Positions 31,260-38,430 of a DNA stretch of 38,430 nt are shown piece after piece. The notes beneath the pieces are model-generated. The model saw only the letters and a list, made by a program, of their open reading frames with translations. It was not told where the DNA came from and searched no databases. The stretch comes from JBOFSR01 sp051651645 (GTDB lineage Bacteria > Spirochaetota > Spirochaetia > Treponematales > Treponemataceae), in the NCBI GenBank assembly GCA_051651645.1, contig JBOFSR010000006.1:1-38430 (forward strand). The letters run 5' to 3'. Positions within the stretch are counted from its first letter, which is position 1. Each line of letters begins with the position of its first letter. A program made the position numbers and the translations under genes.

Positions 31260-32513
31260 ATGGAAGATCAGTCGCAGGAGTTATTTTTTTATTTTTCTTT
31301 GCTTTCTTTGTTGATTTTTTTCTCGTTATTTTTTTCTATCTCAGAGAGCGTCTTTCTTTCACTCAATAAGGTTCGTCTTGAACACTTGCGAGAAAAAAAA
31401 ATCAAAAGTGCGATTCGTATTGGAAAAATGCTCGATACGAAAATCAAGCTAATTAATACAATCTTGCTGGGCAATAATATTGTGAACGTTGCCCTTGCCT
31501 CTCTTTGCACCAGTATTGCTATTCGTTATTGGGGTGAGCAAAGTATTGCAATTTCAGCATTTATTCTTACAATTGTTTTGCTTATTTTTGGTGAAATCAC
31601 TCCAAAGTTGCTCGGTGTAAAGTACGCAGAACAACTTAGCCCTATTTTGGCTCCTCCCTTACAGTTTTTTATTTATATTTTTTATCCGCTTGCAACGCTT
31701 TTACAATCATTTTCAAAGTGGATTTTGAAAATTGTTGGTGTTACGATGCAAGAAAAGACCAATCATTTTACAGAAGAAGATATTAAAAATTTTATTGCCA
31801 TGAGTCACGATGACGGCATAATCGAAGAAACCGAGAAGCAAATGCTCCATAAGGTTTTTGCCTTCACCGATTTAACTGCAAAAGATGTGATGACTTCTCG
31901 AACAAATATCGTAGCGCTTTCACTTTCTAGCTCGTATGAACAGATTTTGGCACTGTCAAAAAAAAGCCATTTTTCTCGTTTTCCTGTGTACGAAACAGAT
32001 ATTGATAGTATTTGTGGGTTTGTCCATGTAAAAGATGTACTTTTTTGGGATAATTCAACGGATTTTTCTTTGAAAAAAATTATGCATAAACCGATTTTTG
32101 TATTTGAAAGTAAAAAAATTGCTGCAGTTCAACAATTATTGATGGAAGCCAATGAGGGAATGGCGATTGTTTTAGATGAGTACTCTGGGACGCAAGGTTT
32201 ACTGACAATGGAAGATTTAGCCCAAGAAATTTTTGGTGATGTAAACAGTAAAGTAACCAGTAATGATTTTTTTGAGCATCAAAAAAATACACAATCGCTT
32301 ATTGTCGATGGCTCAATGCGTCTTACGGAGCTTTCTAATCTTTTAGGCATTGAGTTGACTTCAAAAAATTACGATACGATTGCAGGCTTTATTATTGAAA
32401 AGGCAGATTCTGTTCCTTTGTTGGGAATGCGTTGTATTTATAATGGCTATAAATTTATAGTGTATGAAATGAGTTTTTTACGCATTAGCAAGGTTAAAAT
32501 TACCTCAGAATGA
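31260..32513 (+). CDS. CNNM/CBS-domain transporter (HlyC/CorC family), first copy
   Basis: A 417-residue inner-membrane protein: an N-terminal DUF21/CNNM domain with about four hydrophobic segments (residues 5-25, 63-85, 90-110, 130-155), two CBS motifs (about 205-320) with DVMTSRTNIVAL and VLDEYSGTQGLLTMEDLAQEIFGD, and a C-terminal CorC_HlyC ligand domain. The family includes MpfA/CorB-type Mg2+ transporters and was formerly called haemolysin C; transport of Mg2+ or similar ions is the best guess, not haemolysis. AAAGGA precedes the ATG with rather long spacing. The second paralogue overlaps its stop. Confidence 0.9.
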   Translation: MEDQSQELFFYFSLLSLLIFFSLFFSISESVFLSLNKVRLEHLREKKIKSAIRIGKMLDTKIKLINTILLGNNIVNVALASLCTSIAIRYWGEQSIAISAFILTIVLLIFGEITPKLLGVKYAEQLSPILAPPLQFFIYIFYPLATLLQSFSKWILKIVGVTMQEKTNHFTEEDIKNFIAMSHDDGIIEETEKQMLHKVFAFTDLTAKDVMTSRTNIVALSLSSSYEQILALSKKSHFSRFPVYETDIDSICGFVHVKDVLFWDNSTDFSLKKIMHKPIFVFESKKIAAVQQLLMEANEGMAIVLDEYSGTQGLLTMEDLAQEIFGDVNSKVTSNDFFEHQKNTQSLIVDGSMRLTELSNLLGIELTSKNYDTIAGFIIEKADSVPLLGMRCIYNGYKFIVYEMSFLRISKVKITSE

Positions 32514-33757
32514 TAAGTTTTTTTATTGGATTGCTCTTCGCTTTAATCATTATTTCCGCTATTTTCTCTTCTACTGAAACAGCATTTTTGTCAATTTCAA
32601 AGTCAAAGTTGTACAAAATTAAAAAAAGTGGCGATAAACGCGGAGCTCTTGTTATTAAGTTGCGAATAAAAACGGAAAAGCTGTTGTCTACAATTTTAAT
32701 TGCGAATAATCTTGCAAATAATTTTGCCTCCTCTCTTGCCGCCCTTGTTGCAATTAAGCTTTTGGGGAATGCGGGGCTTGGTGTTGCAACCTTTGTAATG
32801 ACTGCCTTAATCATCATTTTTGGTGAGATTCTTCCAAAAACAATTGCTGCCTTTTATCCCATTAAAACCGCTAAGCGATTTGCTTTTTTTATTTTTTTTG
32901 TGCAAATTCTACTTTTTCCGCTTATAAAGATTTTTACGGTGTACAGTCATCTTGTTGTTAAACTTGCAGATTTTTTTTGGAAAAGTAATGAGAGTCAAAT
33001 TACACAAGAGGAGTTAAAAACGCTTTTTGAGCTGGGGAGCAGGACAGGAATATTGGAGCAAACAGAAAAAGATATGCTTAACAAGGTGTTTGATTTTTCT
33101 GATGTTCGCATAAAGTCCATTATGCAACATCCATCGCAAATTACCATGATTGAAAATTCAGCTTCGTTTGATCAAGTTTTGCAAGCCTTTAAGTCAAGTG
33201 GTTATTCAAGAATTCCTGTTTTTCTTAATGATTTTAACTCCGTTTTGGGAATAATTTATTATAAAGATTTGCTTAGCTTTAAAACTAATCCGCAAGAATT
33301 TGCCGTGAAAAAAATTCTTTTGCCCGTCATGTTTGTTCCGAGTAGCAAAATGGCTTTTTCCCTTTTTCATCAGTTTTATAAAGAAAAACAGCATCTTGCT
33401 ATTGTTGTAAATGAGCATGGTGAAAATTGTGGATTGATTACGGGTGAGGATCTTTTGTGTTCGATTTTTGGTAAAGTTACGGCAGAGCATAATATTAAAA
33501 CAACGCCTGTTGAACAAATTAAAATCTTACAAAAAAAAGAATTTTTAGTGCCTGCAAATATCACCCTTGTTGACTTAAACGATTATCTAAAAATTAATTT
33601 AAGCTCAGGGATTTATATAACACTTGCAGGTTTTTTGCTGGAGCATTTTGACAGGCTTCCGCTTGCAGGTGAAAAAATAAGCATTGAGTCTCTTCACTTT
33701 ACCGTTGAAAAAGTATCTGATCGTCATATTGACTTAGTGCGTTTATTTGTCAACTAG
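32510..33757 (+). CDS. CNNM/CBS-domain transporter (HlyC/CorC family), second copy
   Basis: A 415-residue paralogue of the preceding gene with the same order: CNNM membrane domain (TETAFLSISKSKLYKI near residue 23), CBS pair (SIMQHPSQITMI near 200, VVNEHGENCGLITGEDLLCSIFG near 300) and CorC_HlyC tail. Sequence divergence is high, so the duplication is old. The ATGA overlap means coupled translation; the pair may form a heteromeric complex, an idea not shown by sequence. The convergent NFACT gene ends 14 bp beyond. Confidence 0.9.
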   Translation: MISFFIGLLFALIIISAIFSSTETAFLSISKSKLYKIKKSGDKRGALVIKLRIKTEKLLSTILIANNLANNFASSLAALVAIKLLGNAGLGVATFVMTALIIIFGEILPKTIAAFYPIKTAKRFAFFIFFVQILLFPLIKIFTVYSHLVVKLADFFWKSNESQITQEELKTLFELGSRTGILEQTEKDMLNKVFDFSDVRIKSIMQHPSQITMIENSASFDQVLQAFKSSGYSRIPVFLNDFNSVLGIIYYKDLLSFKTNPQEFAVKKILLPVMFVPSSKMAFSLFHQFYKEKQHLAIVVNEHGENCGLITGEDLLCSIFGKVTAEHNIKTTPVEQIKILQKKEFLVPANITLVDLNDYLKINLSSGIYITLAGFLLEHFDRLPLAGEKISIESLHFTVEKVSDRHIDLVRLFVN

Positions 33758-33771
33758 AAAGTTCAGCTTAG

Positions 33772-35223
33772 CTAAATAATTACTTCTTTGGTGATTAATT
33801 CAATTCTCTTGAGCCGCTCATTGTCGAGTTTTATTGAAATATTTTTTTCATTTGTAGGAAGAACAGTTCCTTTGGGAGCATTTTTTGCCCGCCGTAAGTG
33901 CTTGACCTGCGTATAATACAGATCAGCATTGCCAGCCTTGCGTGCCTTTGAATAAAATACTGCAAGATTTCCTGCGTCAAGCAAAATTTCAAGTGGAACC
34001 GATTTTCCCATTTGATTTTTGATGAAAACATAACCGCCGTGCCAATCACGAACATGCAACCACCAATCTTGCCCCTTCATATAGCGGCGTAAAAGTTCAT
34101 CATTTTCACTTGCTGAACGACCGACGTATATAGTCCATCCATCAATGATATAACGCAACCCTGGATGCTCTTTTGTAATATGCTGTTTTGGTGTTACTTG
34201 CTTGCTTAATCGCTTTTTTATTTCAAGGGGATTTTGCTCTGTTTGTAAATTTTCGTAGTCAGAAATTAACTTTGCCACATTTGATCGTAAAATACGAATA
34301 TCTGTTTCTAAGTCTTCTAAGCCAGAAATAGCTTTTTTGTATTTTGTATAATATACCTGTGCATTTTCTTGCAGATTTTTTGTTGGATTAATTTCAATTT
34401 TTATTTCAAAATCATTTTCATAATCTATGCATTCAATAAAATTTTGATTTTTTTCGCAGGCAGCAACAACTAAATTTCCATATGACAAAAGTAAATCACC
34501 ATAATGACGCCATTTATCAGCGATTAAAAATGACTGCTTTTTTTCTTCAAGGCGATTTAGGGCATTCTCCATTCGAGATTTTGTGCTTTCAAATATTTTT
34601 TTTGCCTGCTCTAAGAGAGCCTCGCGTGATAGTGATTGTGAGTGCTCAGCATACCATAGGTCAACTTTTCTGTTGAAAGAGAGCTTTGAATCACTTTGTA
34701 TGTCTGTAAACTCTCTTATTTTTCTTTCGTCTTCGTTGTGAGGGGAGTGAACTTCAGGGAGAGAAAAAATCTGTCCAGAAATTTCATTTCGTTTTGGACG
34801 ACGATAAAATGCATCTAAAATATGGTCACTCTCATCAGTTACGATAATATTTGCAGCACCGCTCCACAGCCTAATATACAAATAAAACTTTTTATTTGTT
34901 TCGTCGGTTGTTCGATTAAGCGTTAGACGAATAATTCGTTCATTTGCGATTTGCTCACATGATTCAATTTTACTGCCCTTAATATGTGAGCGTAAAAATT
35001 GCATAAATCGGAGCGGCTTTTCTGTTTTGGGAATTTTTTGTAGCGTTTGGTGGATACGACAGGCACCAGCTGCAAGGCAAACAAAAATAGTTTTTGCACA
35101 GCCTGATTTATAGGTATAAAAAGCAATGCTATCAAAGGATGGCTGTACAATTTGTTGAATAAAGGAATTGGGTAAATCAAGCTCTTTTAAGATTTCATCA
35201 ATTTCTTTGTAGTTTAATGACAT
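33772..35223 (-). CDS. NFACT/RqcH family protein
   Basis: A 483-residue protein of the NFACT family (RqcH/NEMF; earlier named fibronectin-binding). NFACT-N occupies roughly residues 1-170, a coiled-coil arm about 190-340, and NFACT-R the C-terminal part, with DWWLHVRDWHGGYVFIK and DLYYTQVKHLRRAKNAPKGTV. RqcH binds stalled 50S subunits and adds Ala tails. The NFACT-N site reads NERIIRL, where RqcH typically has Asp-Arg. It is shorter than the usual 550-570 because the NFACT-C-like end is reduced. Its ATG abuts the stop of the upstream outer-membrane protein gene, so they share a transcript. Confidence 0.88.
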   Translation of the reverse strand: MSLNYKEIDEILKELDLPNSFIQQIVQPSFDSIAFYTYKSGCAKTIFVCLAAGACRIHQTLQKIPKTEKPLRFMQFLRSHIKGSKIESCEQIANERIIRLTLNRTTDETNKKFYLYIRLWSGAANIIVTDESDHILDAFYRRPKRNEISGQIFSLPEVHSPHNEDERKIREFTDIQSDSKLSFNRKVDLWYAEHSQSLSREALLEQAKKIFESTKSRMENALNRLEEKKQSFLIADKWRHYGDLLLSYGNLVVAACEKNQNFIECIDYENDFEIKIEINPTKNLQENAQVYYTKYKKAISGLEDLETDIRILRSNVAKLISDYENLQTEQNPLEIKKRLSKQVTPKQHITKEHPGLRYIIDGWTIYVGRSASENDELLRRYMKGQDWWLHVRDWHGGYVFIKNQMGKSVPLEILLDAGNLAVFYSKARKAGNADLYYTQVKHLRRAKNAPKGTVLPTNEKNISIKLDNERLKRIELITKEVII

Positions 35224-35796
35224 TTAGTAAATATTGATTAGAAGACCTGCACAGATAATGCCTGTTGAGCCTACGCCAACATCAACAAAAAAGGCAAACT
35301 CATCATTTCCAATACGCGTCCCAAAAGCGGTCAACTGTAATGTTGGAAAAATCGAAACAATAGATTTTGTGCTAAATGTTGCTCCCGCTCCAACGGCACA
35401 GGCTCCATAAAATTTAAGATATTCTGTCTTAAAGTACGTTATTTTCATTAAAAAATTAAGATATGCGTTGTGATAAAAAACTTTTTTAAGTACATCTCTG
35501 TCTGTTATAGGATCGATGAAAAGTTCATTGCGATAATTAAGAACATAGCCTGCAGCAAAACCAAGAGAGATTCGCTTGTTAATGTCATAGGTGTAGTCAA
35601 AATTAAAAGATCCTGTAACGCCTTCGTAAATATTTCTCAATTCAATAGGGGCTTGGAAGCTACTTGATAGCGTATTTAAAAAGGCGGCATCGCCCCAGTA
35701 GATACGCAATTCATGTTTTGCAAATTCAAATAATTGTGAAAAGGAAGAGGAAATAAAAATAGCTAAAAATAAAAACAGCGATAATTTTTTTTTCAC
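35224..35796 (-). CDS. Outer-membrane beta-barrel-like protein
   Basis: A 190-residue exported protein. The first 20 residues (KKKLSLFLFLAIFISSSFSQ) form a signal peptide with a probable signal peptidase I site. The rest alternates hydrophobic and polar residues with many aromatics and ends in a hydrophobic-aromatic strand (LLINIY), typical of small beta-barrel or periplasmic proteins of spirochaetes. No specific family recognised. Start GTG 35796 has a weak ribosome site. It leads into the NFACT gene with no spacer; a functional link is not evident. Confidence 0.7.
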   Translation of the reverse strand: MKKKLSLFLFLAIFISSSFSQLFEFAKHELRIYWGDAAFLNTLSSSFQAPIELRNIYEGVTGSFNFDYTYDINKRISLGFAAGYVLNYRNELFIDPITDRDVLKKVFYHNAYLNFLMKITYFKTEYLKFYGACAVGAGATFSTKSIVSIFPTLQLTAFGTRIGNDEFAFFVDVGVGSTGIICAGLLINIY

Positions 35797-35889
35797 GCAA
35801 GCTCTTTGATATTCAGTTTATAGTGATACTTTGAAAACTATTATTTTATGTATCGGCTAGTTCAACAATGAATTAAGTATTATTGTATT

Positions 35890-36459
35890 TTATTTGATGC
35901 TAAAATCCGTAGTTGCACAATATAATTGCAATGCACTTGCCATTAAAGCATGAGTATACAATTTTTTACCCATATTTGCCATAACTTCTTTCTCTTCAAT
36001 TAATTCCATGTGAACAAATTCATCCGCATCTAAATCTTGTTGTGTTTTACTAAGATTTTTTGCCAAATAAAAATGAACTGTATTTGTCATGATAGCAGGA
36101 TTTGGATACATTGATCCCAAATGCTCGACTGTTTGAGCAAGAAAACCTGTTTCCTCTTCTAGTTCCCGCTTTGCTCCATCACAGGGAGCTTCACCTTTAT
36201 CAAGCACTCCACCTGGAAATTCCAAACTCAATTGACAAGAACCGTGCCTCCATTGGCGAACCATTACAAAATATTTTTTATTGTCTTTTTCAATGACGGG
36301 AACGGTGATTACCCAATCTGGTGCCTCAAGCATAACATAATTCCCACTTTTTTTTTCAGGTGAAATGGATTTTTGCTCAACGACAGTAAATACGCGTGTT
36401 TCTAAAAGTGTTTTTTTTTCTTGAGGTGTCCAAATTAAAGATTTATCATTTTCGTTCAT
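35890..36459 (-). CDS. NUDIX hydrolase, ADP-ribose pyrophosphatase-like
   Basis: A 189-residue NUDIX enzyme. The box reads GGVLDKGE, CDGAKRE, LEEETGF, complete. The upstream strand pair (PDWVITVPVIEKDNKKYFVMVRQWRHG) and LEFPGG are those of ADP-sugar pyrophosphatases, so ADP-ribose or a related nucleotide sugar is the likely substrate. I start at ATG 36459, which has AAGG 6-7 nt upstream, rather than 20 codons further upstream, where the extension is hydrophobic and lacks a ribosome site. Confidence 0.88.
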   Translation of the reverse strand: MNENDKSLIWTPQEKKTLLETRVFTVVEQKSISPEKKSGNYVMLEAPDWVITVPVIEKDNKKYFVMVRQWRHGSCQLSLEFPGGVLDKGEAPCDGAKRELEEETGFLAQTVEHLGSMYPNPAIMTNTVHFYLAKNLSKTQQDLDADEFVHMELIEEKEVMANMGKKLYTHALMASALQLYCATTDFSIK

Positions 36460-36563
36460 TTTTGCCTTGTACAATCTTAAAATTGCTTTTATTATAAAGT
36501 GAAATAATTTTTTATACAAGTATTTTTCTCTTGCTCTCCGTCAAGAAAAAGCGGTAAAATCCT

Positions 36564-36592
36564 TTGACTTTTTTTGAAAATCACTTTATTAT
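36564..36592 (+). promoter_or_regulatory. Promoter, TTGACT-N17-TATTAT
   Basis: TTGACT (36564-36569) and TATTAT (36587-36592) are 17 nt apart, giving a leader of about 45 nt before the ATG at 36646. Confidence 0.6.
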
Positions 36593-36645
36593 TCTTTAGT
36601 AATTTATTTATATTTCATTACAATTTGACTTTTATCGGAGGCTCT

Positions 36646-37464
36646 ATGGCAGTAATTACAATTTCACGGCAAGTTGCAGCACTTGGGGATGAAACAGCGG
36701 AGTATCTTGCAAAAAAAATCAATTATGAATTTATTGATAGAAAAAAACTTGGTCAAAAAATTCTAAGTTTAGGATTTTCTCCTGAGAAAATGAAAAAGTA
36801 TGATGAAAAAAAGCCAGGTTTTTTTGCCTCTCTTGCAAAAGACCGCGATGAATATTTAGATTATTTGCAAACAGCAATTTTAGAGTTTGCAAGTCAAGAT
36901 AATTGTATTTTAATTGGTCGCGGATCATTTATTGTTTTGCATAATGTTGCAAATGTTGTTTCTGTCAGGCTTGTTGCAGATGAAAAAATTCGTTTGGAGC
37001 GATTAAAAAATGAATTTTCTTGGGATGAAAAGCAGGCTCAGCAGCGAATTGATGAAAGTGATGCAAATCGTTGTGGGTTCCATCAAAGTTTTTTTAATTT
37101 GAGCAATGAGCAGCCAGAACACTTTCACATGACTGTTAATATGGGAATATTAAATAAAGAGCAAGCGGGAGATATGATTGCTTCTTTGCTTAGTAGCTAT
37201 ATTTGTGATGACTGCGAGCAGCGAGGAAGAGTGCGAATACAAGAAATGCTTGAAGCTCAAAGGCTTGTTAATGTTTTAATGTTGGAACATAAGATTGCGA
37301 TTAATTTTTTGAGTGCTGATATACACGGCTCAAAAGTCGTTCTGCATGGTGTAGCGGATTCAACTTTGATAGTGGATAAGGCTATTACGATTGCTCAAGA
37401 AATCTGTAAGGGTAGGGAAGTGGAGTCATCCATAAGTATTGTGCAAGAATTTCGATCATATTAG
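36646..37464 (+). CDS. Cytidylate-kinase-like protein with BON-like tail
   Basis: A 272-residue protein related to the cytidylate-kinase-like family (ITISRQ start, NYEFIDRKKLGQKI, CILIGRGSFIVL, SVRLVADEKIRLERL). The P-loop is degenerate: where the family has a glycine-rich GSGG, this reads VAALGDET, so nucleotide kinase activity is doubtful. The last 60 residues (INFLSADIHGSKVVLHGVADSTL and onward) look like a BON domain, which binds lipid or sugar in the periplasm of other proteins, but no signal peptide is present. CGGAGG lies before ATG 36646. A terminator follows. Confidence 0.75.
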   Translation: MAVITISRQVAALGDETAEYLAKKINYEFIDRKKLGQKILSLGFSPEKMKKYDEKKPGFFASLAKDRDEYLDYLQTAILEFASQDNCILIGRGSFIVLHNVANVVSVRLVADEKIRLERLKNEFSWDEKQAQQRIDESDANRCGFHQSFFNLSNEQPEHFHMTVNMGILNKEQAGDMIASLLSSYICDDCEQRGRVRIQEMLEAQRLVNVLMLEHKIAINFLSADIHGSKVVLHGVADSTLIVDKAITIAQEICKGREVESSISIVQEFRSY

Positions 37465-37497
37465 CGTTTTAAAATACAATCTTGTGCTAATAACTGA

Positions 37498-37540
37498 CAA
37501 GAGGTATCTTTTAGAAAATAGTTTTCCAAAAGATACCTTG
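37498..37540. terminator. Convergent terminator hairpin
   Basis: GGTATCTTTT (37503-37512) and AAAAGATACC (37528-37537) pair perfectly over 10 bp, with an inner GAAAA/TTTTC stem. It lies between the converging kinase-like gene and the alcohol dehydrogenase and can serve both strands. Confidence 0.75.
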
Positions 37541-37567
37541 TAATATTTTACTAATAAAATTGCAACT

Positions 37568-38197
37568 CTACAAAGTAACTGCAGTACCGTAATAAATATG
37601 AGTAAATAGTTTTTCCATTTCTTGTGCATTGATAGGACGTGGATTTGATCCTGTGCATGCATCAGAAATTGCAAGTTCTGAGATTTTTGCTATTTTTTGC
37701 TTAAATTCATCTTCTTTAATACCAAAATCCTTTAGCGTTGTAGGAATTCCAAACTGTTTATTAAAATCGTTAATTTTTTTACAAAGGGCATCGGTGCATT
37801 CGGCATCACTTCCTGTAATGCCAAGATAGTGGGCAATTTGTGCATAGCGTTTTTCTGCCGTCTTTTGATTAAATTTAATTACGTAGGGCAAATACATGGC
37901 GTTTGCACAACCGTGTGGAACATGCCCTGTAGAAAAGGCTGCACCTGTTTTGTGTGCCATTGAATGAACAATGCCCAAAAGTGCATTAGTAAACGCCATT
38001 CCAGCCAAACATTGTGCGTAATGCATTTTTTCGCGTGCTTTTTTATCGCCCTTGTATGAGGCAGGAAGATATTCAAAAACCATTTTAATTGCTTGTAATG
38101 CAAGAGGATCGGTAAAGTCTGAGTTGAGCGTTGAAACGTATGCTTCAAATGCGTGCGTTAGTGCATCCATTCCTGTGTGTGCGGTGAGCGACTGTGG
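37568..38197 (-). CDS. Iron-containing alcohol dehydrogenase, C-terminal part only
   Basis: About 210 residues of the iron-type dehydrogenase fold: SLTAHTGMDALTHAFEAYVS (metal-binding Asp and His), HSMAHKTGAAF, and the HVPHGCANAMYLPYVI segment with the remaining His ligands, ending GSNPRP and HIYYGTAV. It resembles the C-terminal half of AdhE-type and butanol dehydrogenases that reduce aldehydes with NAD(P)H. The NAD-binding N-terminal domain is missing: upstream of about 38197 the DNA is 23S rRNA, so further upstream translation is spurious. The intact gene probably lies elsewhere in the genome; this copy is cut by an assembly or real junction. Confidence 0.85.
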   Translation of the reverse strand, partial: PQSLTAHTGMDALTHAFEAYVSTLNSDFTDPLALQAIKMVFEYLPASYKGDKKAREKMHYAQCLAGMAFTNALLGIVHSMAHKTGAAFSTGHVPHGCANAMYLPYVIKFNQKTAEKRYAQIAHYLGITGSDAECTDALCKKINDFNKQFGIPTTLKDFGIKEDEFKQKIAKISELAISDACTGSNPRPINAQEMEKLFTHIYYGTAVTL

Positions 38198-38430
38198 GTG
38201 AGCCCAAACCGTAAATGTGTTAAAGAATGCAGTCGTTGCATTTACGGGGTAGCGGGAAGATCGTCTGAAGAACTGCAAGGTATTCGACATTATGATACGC
38301 TGAACTGGAAAGGTCCTGGAAAGGCCTGCCGTAGAGAGTGAAAGCCTCGTACAGGTAAACCGTATCAAATGTATGATCTCTCCCAAGTAGCACGGAACAC
38401 GAGGAATTCTGTGTGAATCTGCGAGGACCA
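38181..38430 (+). rRNA. 23S ribosomal RNA, partial (domain I region)
   Basis: From about 38181 the sequence follows the 5' third of bacterial 23S rRNA: GCGGTGAGCGA, then AGCCCAAACC with a helix CCGTAAATG/CATTTACGG and GGGGTAGCGGG, then CTGGAAAGGTCCTGGAAAGG, AGAGAGTGAAAGCCTCGTAC, CAAGTAGCACGGAACACG, and TGTGTGAATCTGCGAGGACC at the end of the window. The variable helices are typical of spirochaetes. It is truncated on both sides: the 5' end of the gene is absent and the window ends within it. It overlaps the last bases of the alcohol dehydrogenase (38181-38197). Confidence 0.9.

Noticed and set aside
37568..38386. A 272-codon open frame that would extend the alcohol dehydrogenase to 38386
   Set aside because: The part beyond about 38197 is the reverse complement of 23S rRNA and has no protein-family similarity.

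Overview
The window is a low-GC segment of about 38.4 kb that reads as a spirochaete, most likely Treponema. The reasons are a long PPi-dependent phosphofructokinase, an unusually long signal peptidase I with a large insert, a MurA with Asp in place of the catalytic Cys, a GatCAB amidotransferase operon, tandem CNNM/CBS proteins, and many short, tightly packed, AT-rich housekeeping genes. The genus is an inference; no marker gene is complete here.

Layout. Positions 1-9370 (+ strand) carry the end of smc, gatC-gatA-gatB, two conserved hypotheticals, a DHH nanoRNase-like protein, rdgB, a PdxK/ThiD-type kinase and a Zn-ribbon NUDIX protein. Positions 9367-10944 (- strand) hold a TSCPD-domain protein and murA. 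A tRNA-Pro(TGG) with its own promoter and terminator lies at 11163-11235. Next come oligoendopeptidase F, a glycosyltransferase, a DEDDh exonuclease (-) and an AAA ATPase (-).

Positions 16.84-23.6 kb are an accessory zone. It holds a three-gene restriction-modification operon (PD-(D/E)XK nuclease, beta-class methyltransferase, D12-class adenine methyltransferase). Downstream are two decayed gene fragments pointing at each other: a winged-helix-like remnant with a frameshift, and a DUF262/GmrSD N-terminus. This unit is bracketed by 37-bp direct repeats (36/37 identical, 3,489 bp apart). Beyond it lie a macro-domain-like protein, a WYL regulator, a divergent tandem zinc-finger mini-protein, and an unrecognised gene split by an in-frame TAA.

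From 23.6 kb the content is again core: comM, lepB, a RecA/KaiC-like ATPase, HAD phosphatase-uppP, pfp, two CNNM transporters, an outer-membrane-barrel protein with NFACT/RqcH, a NUDIX hydrolase and a degenerate cytidylate-kinase-like protein. The window ends in a truncated iron alcohol dehydrogenase that runs into a piece of 23S rRNA. The two share a short sequence at the join, so this is probably an assembly misjoin at a contig end.

A recurrent feature is promoters whose -10 box ends 5-7 nt before the start codon of genes that lack a Shine-Dalgarno (HAD, WYL, pepF, comM, DHH and possibly lepB). This suggests leaderless transcripts. Other regulatory candidates are a tandem 17-bp palindrome before gatC, a TAGGT-N7-ACCTA (DtxR/TroR-like) operator before the TSCPD gene, and a hairpin before the pdxK Shine-Dalgarno.
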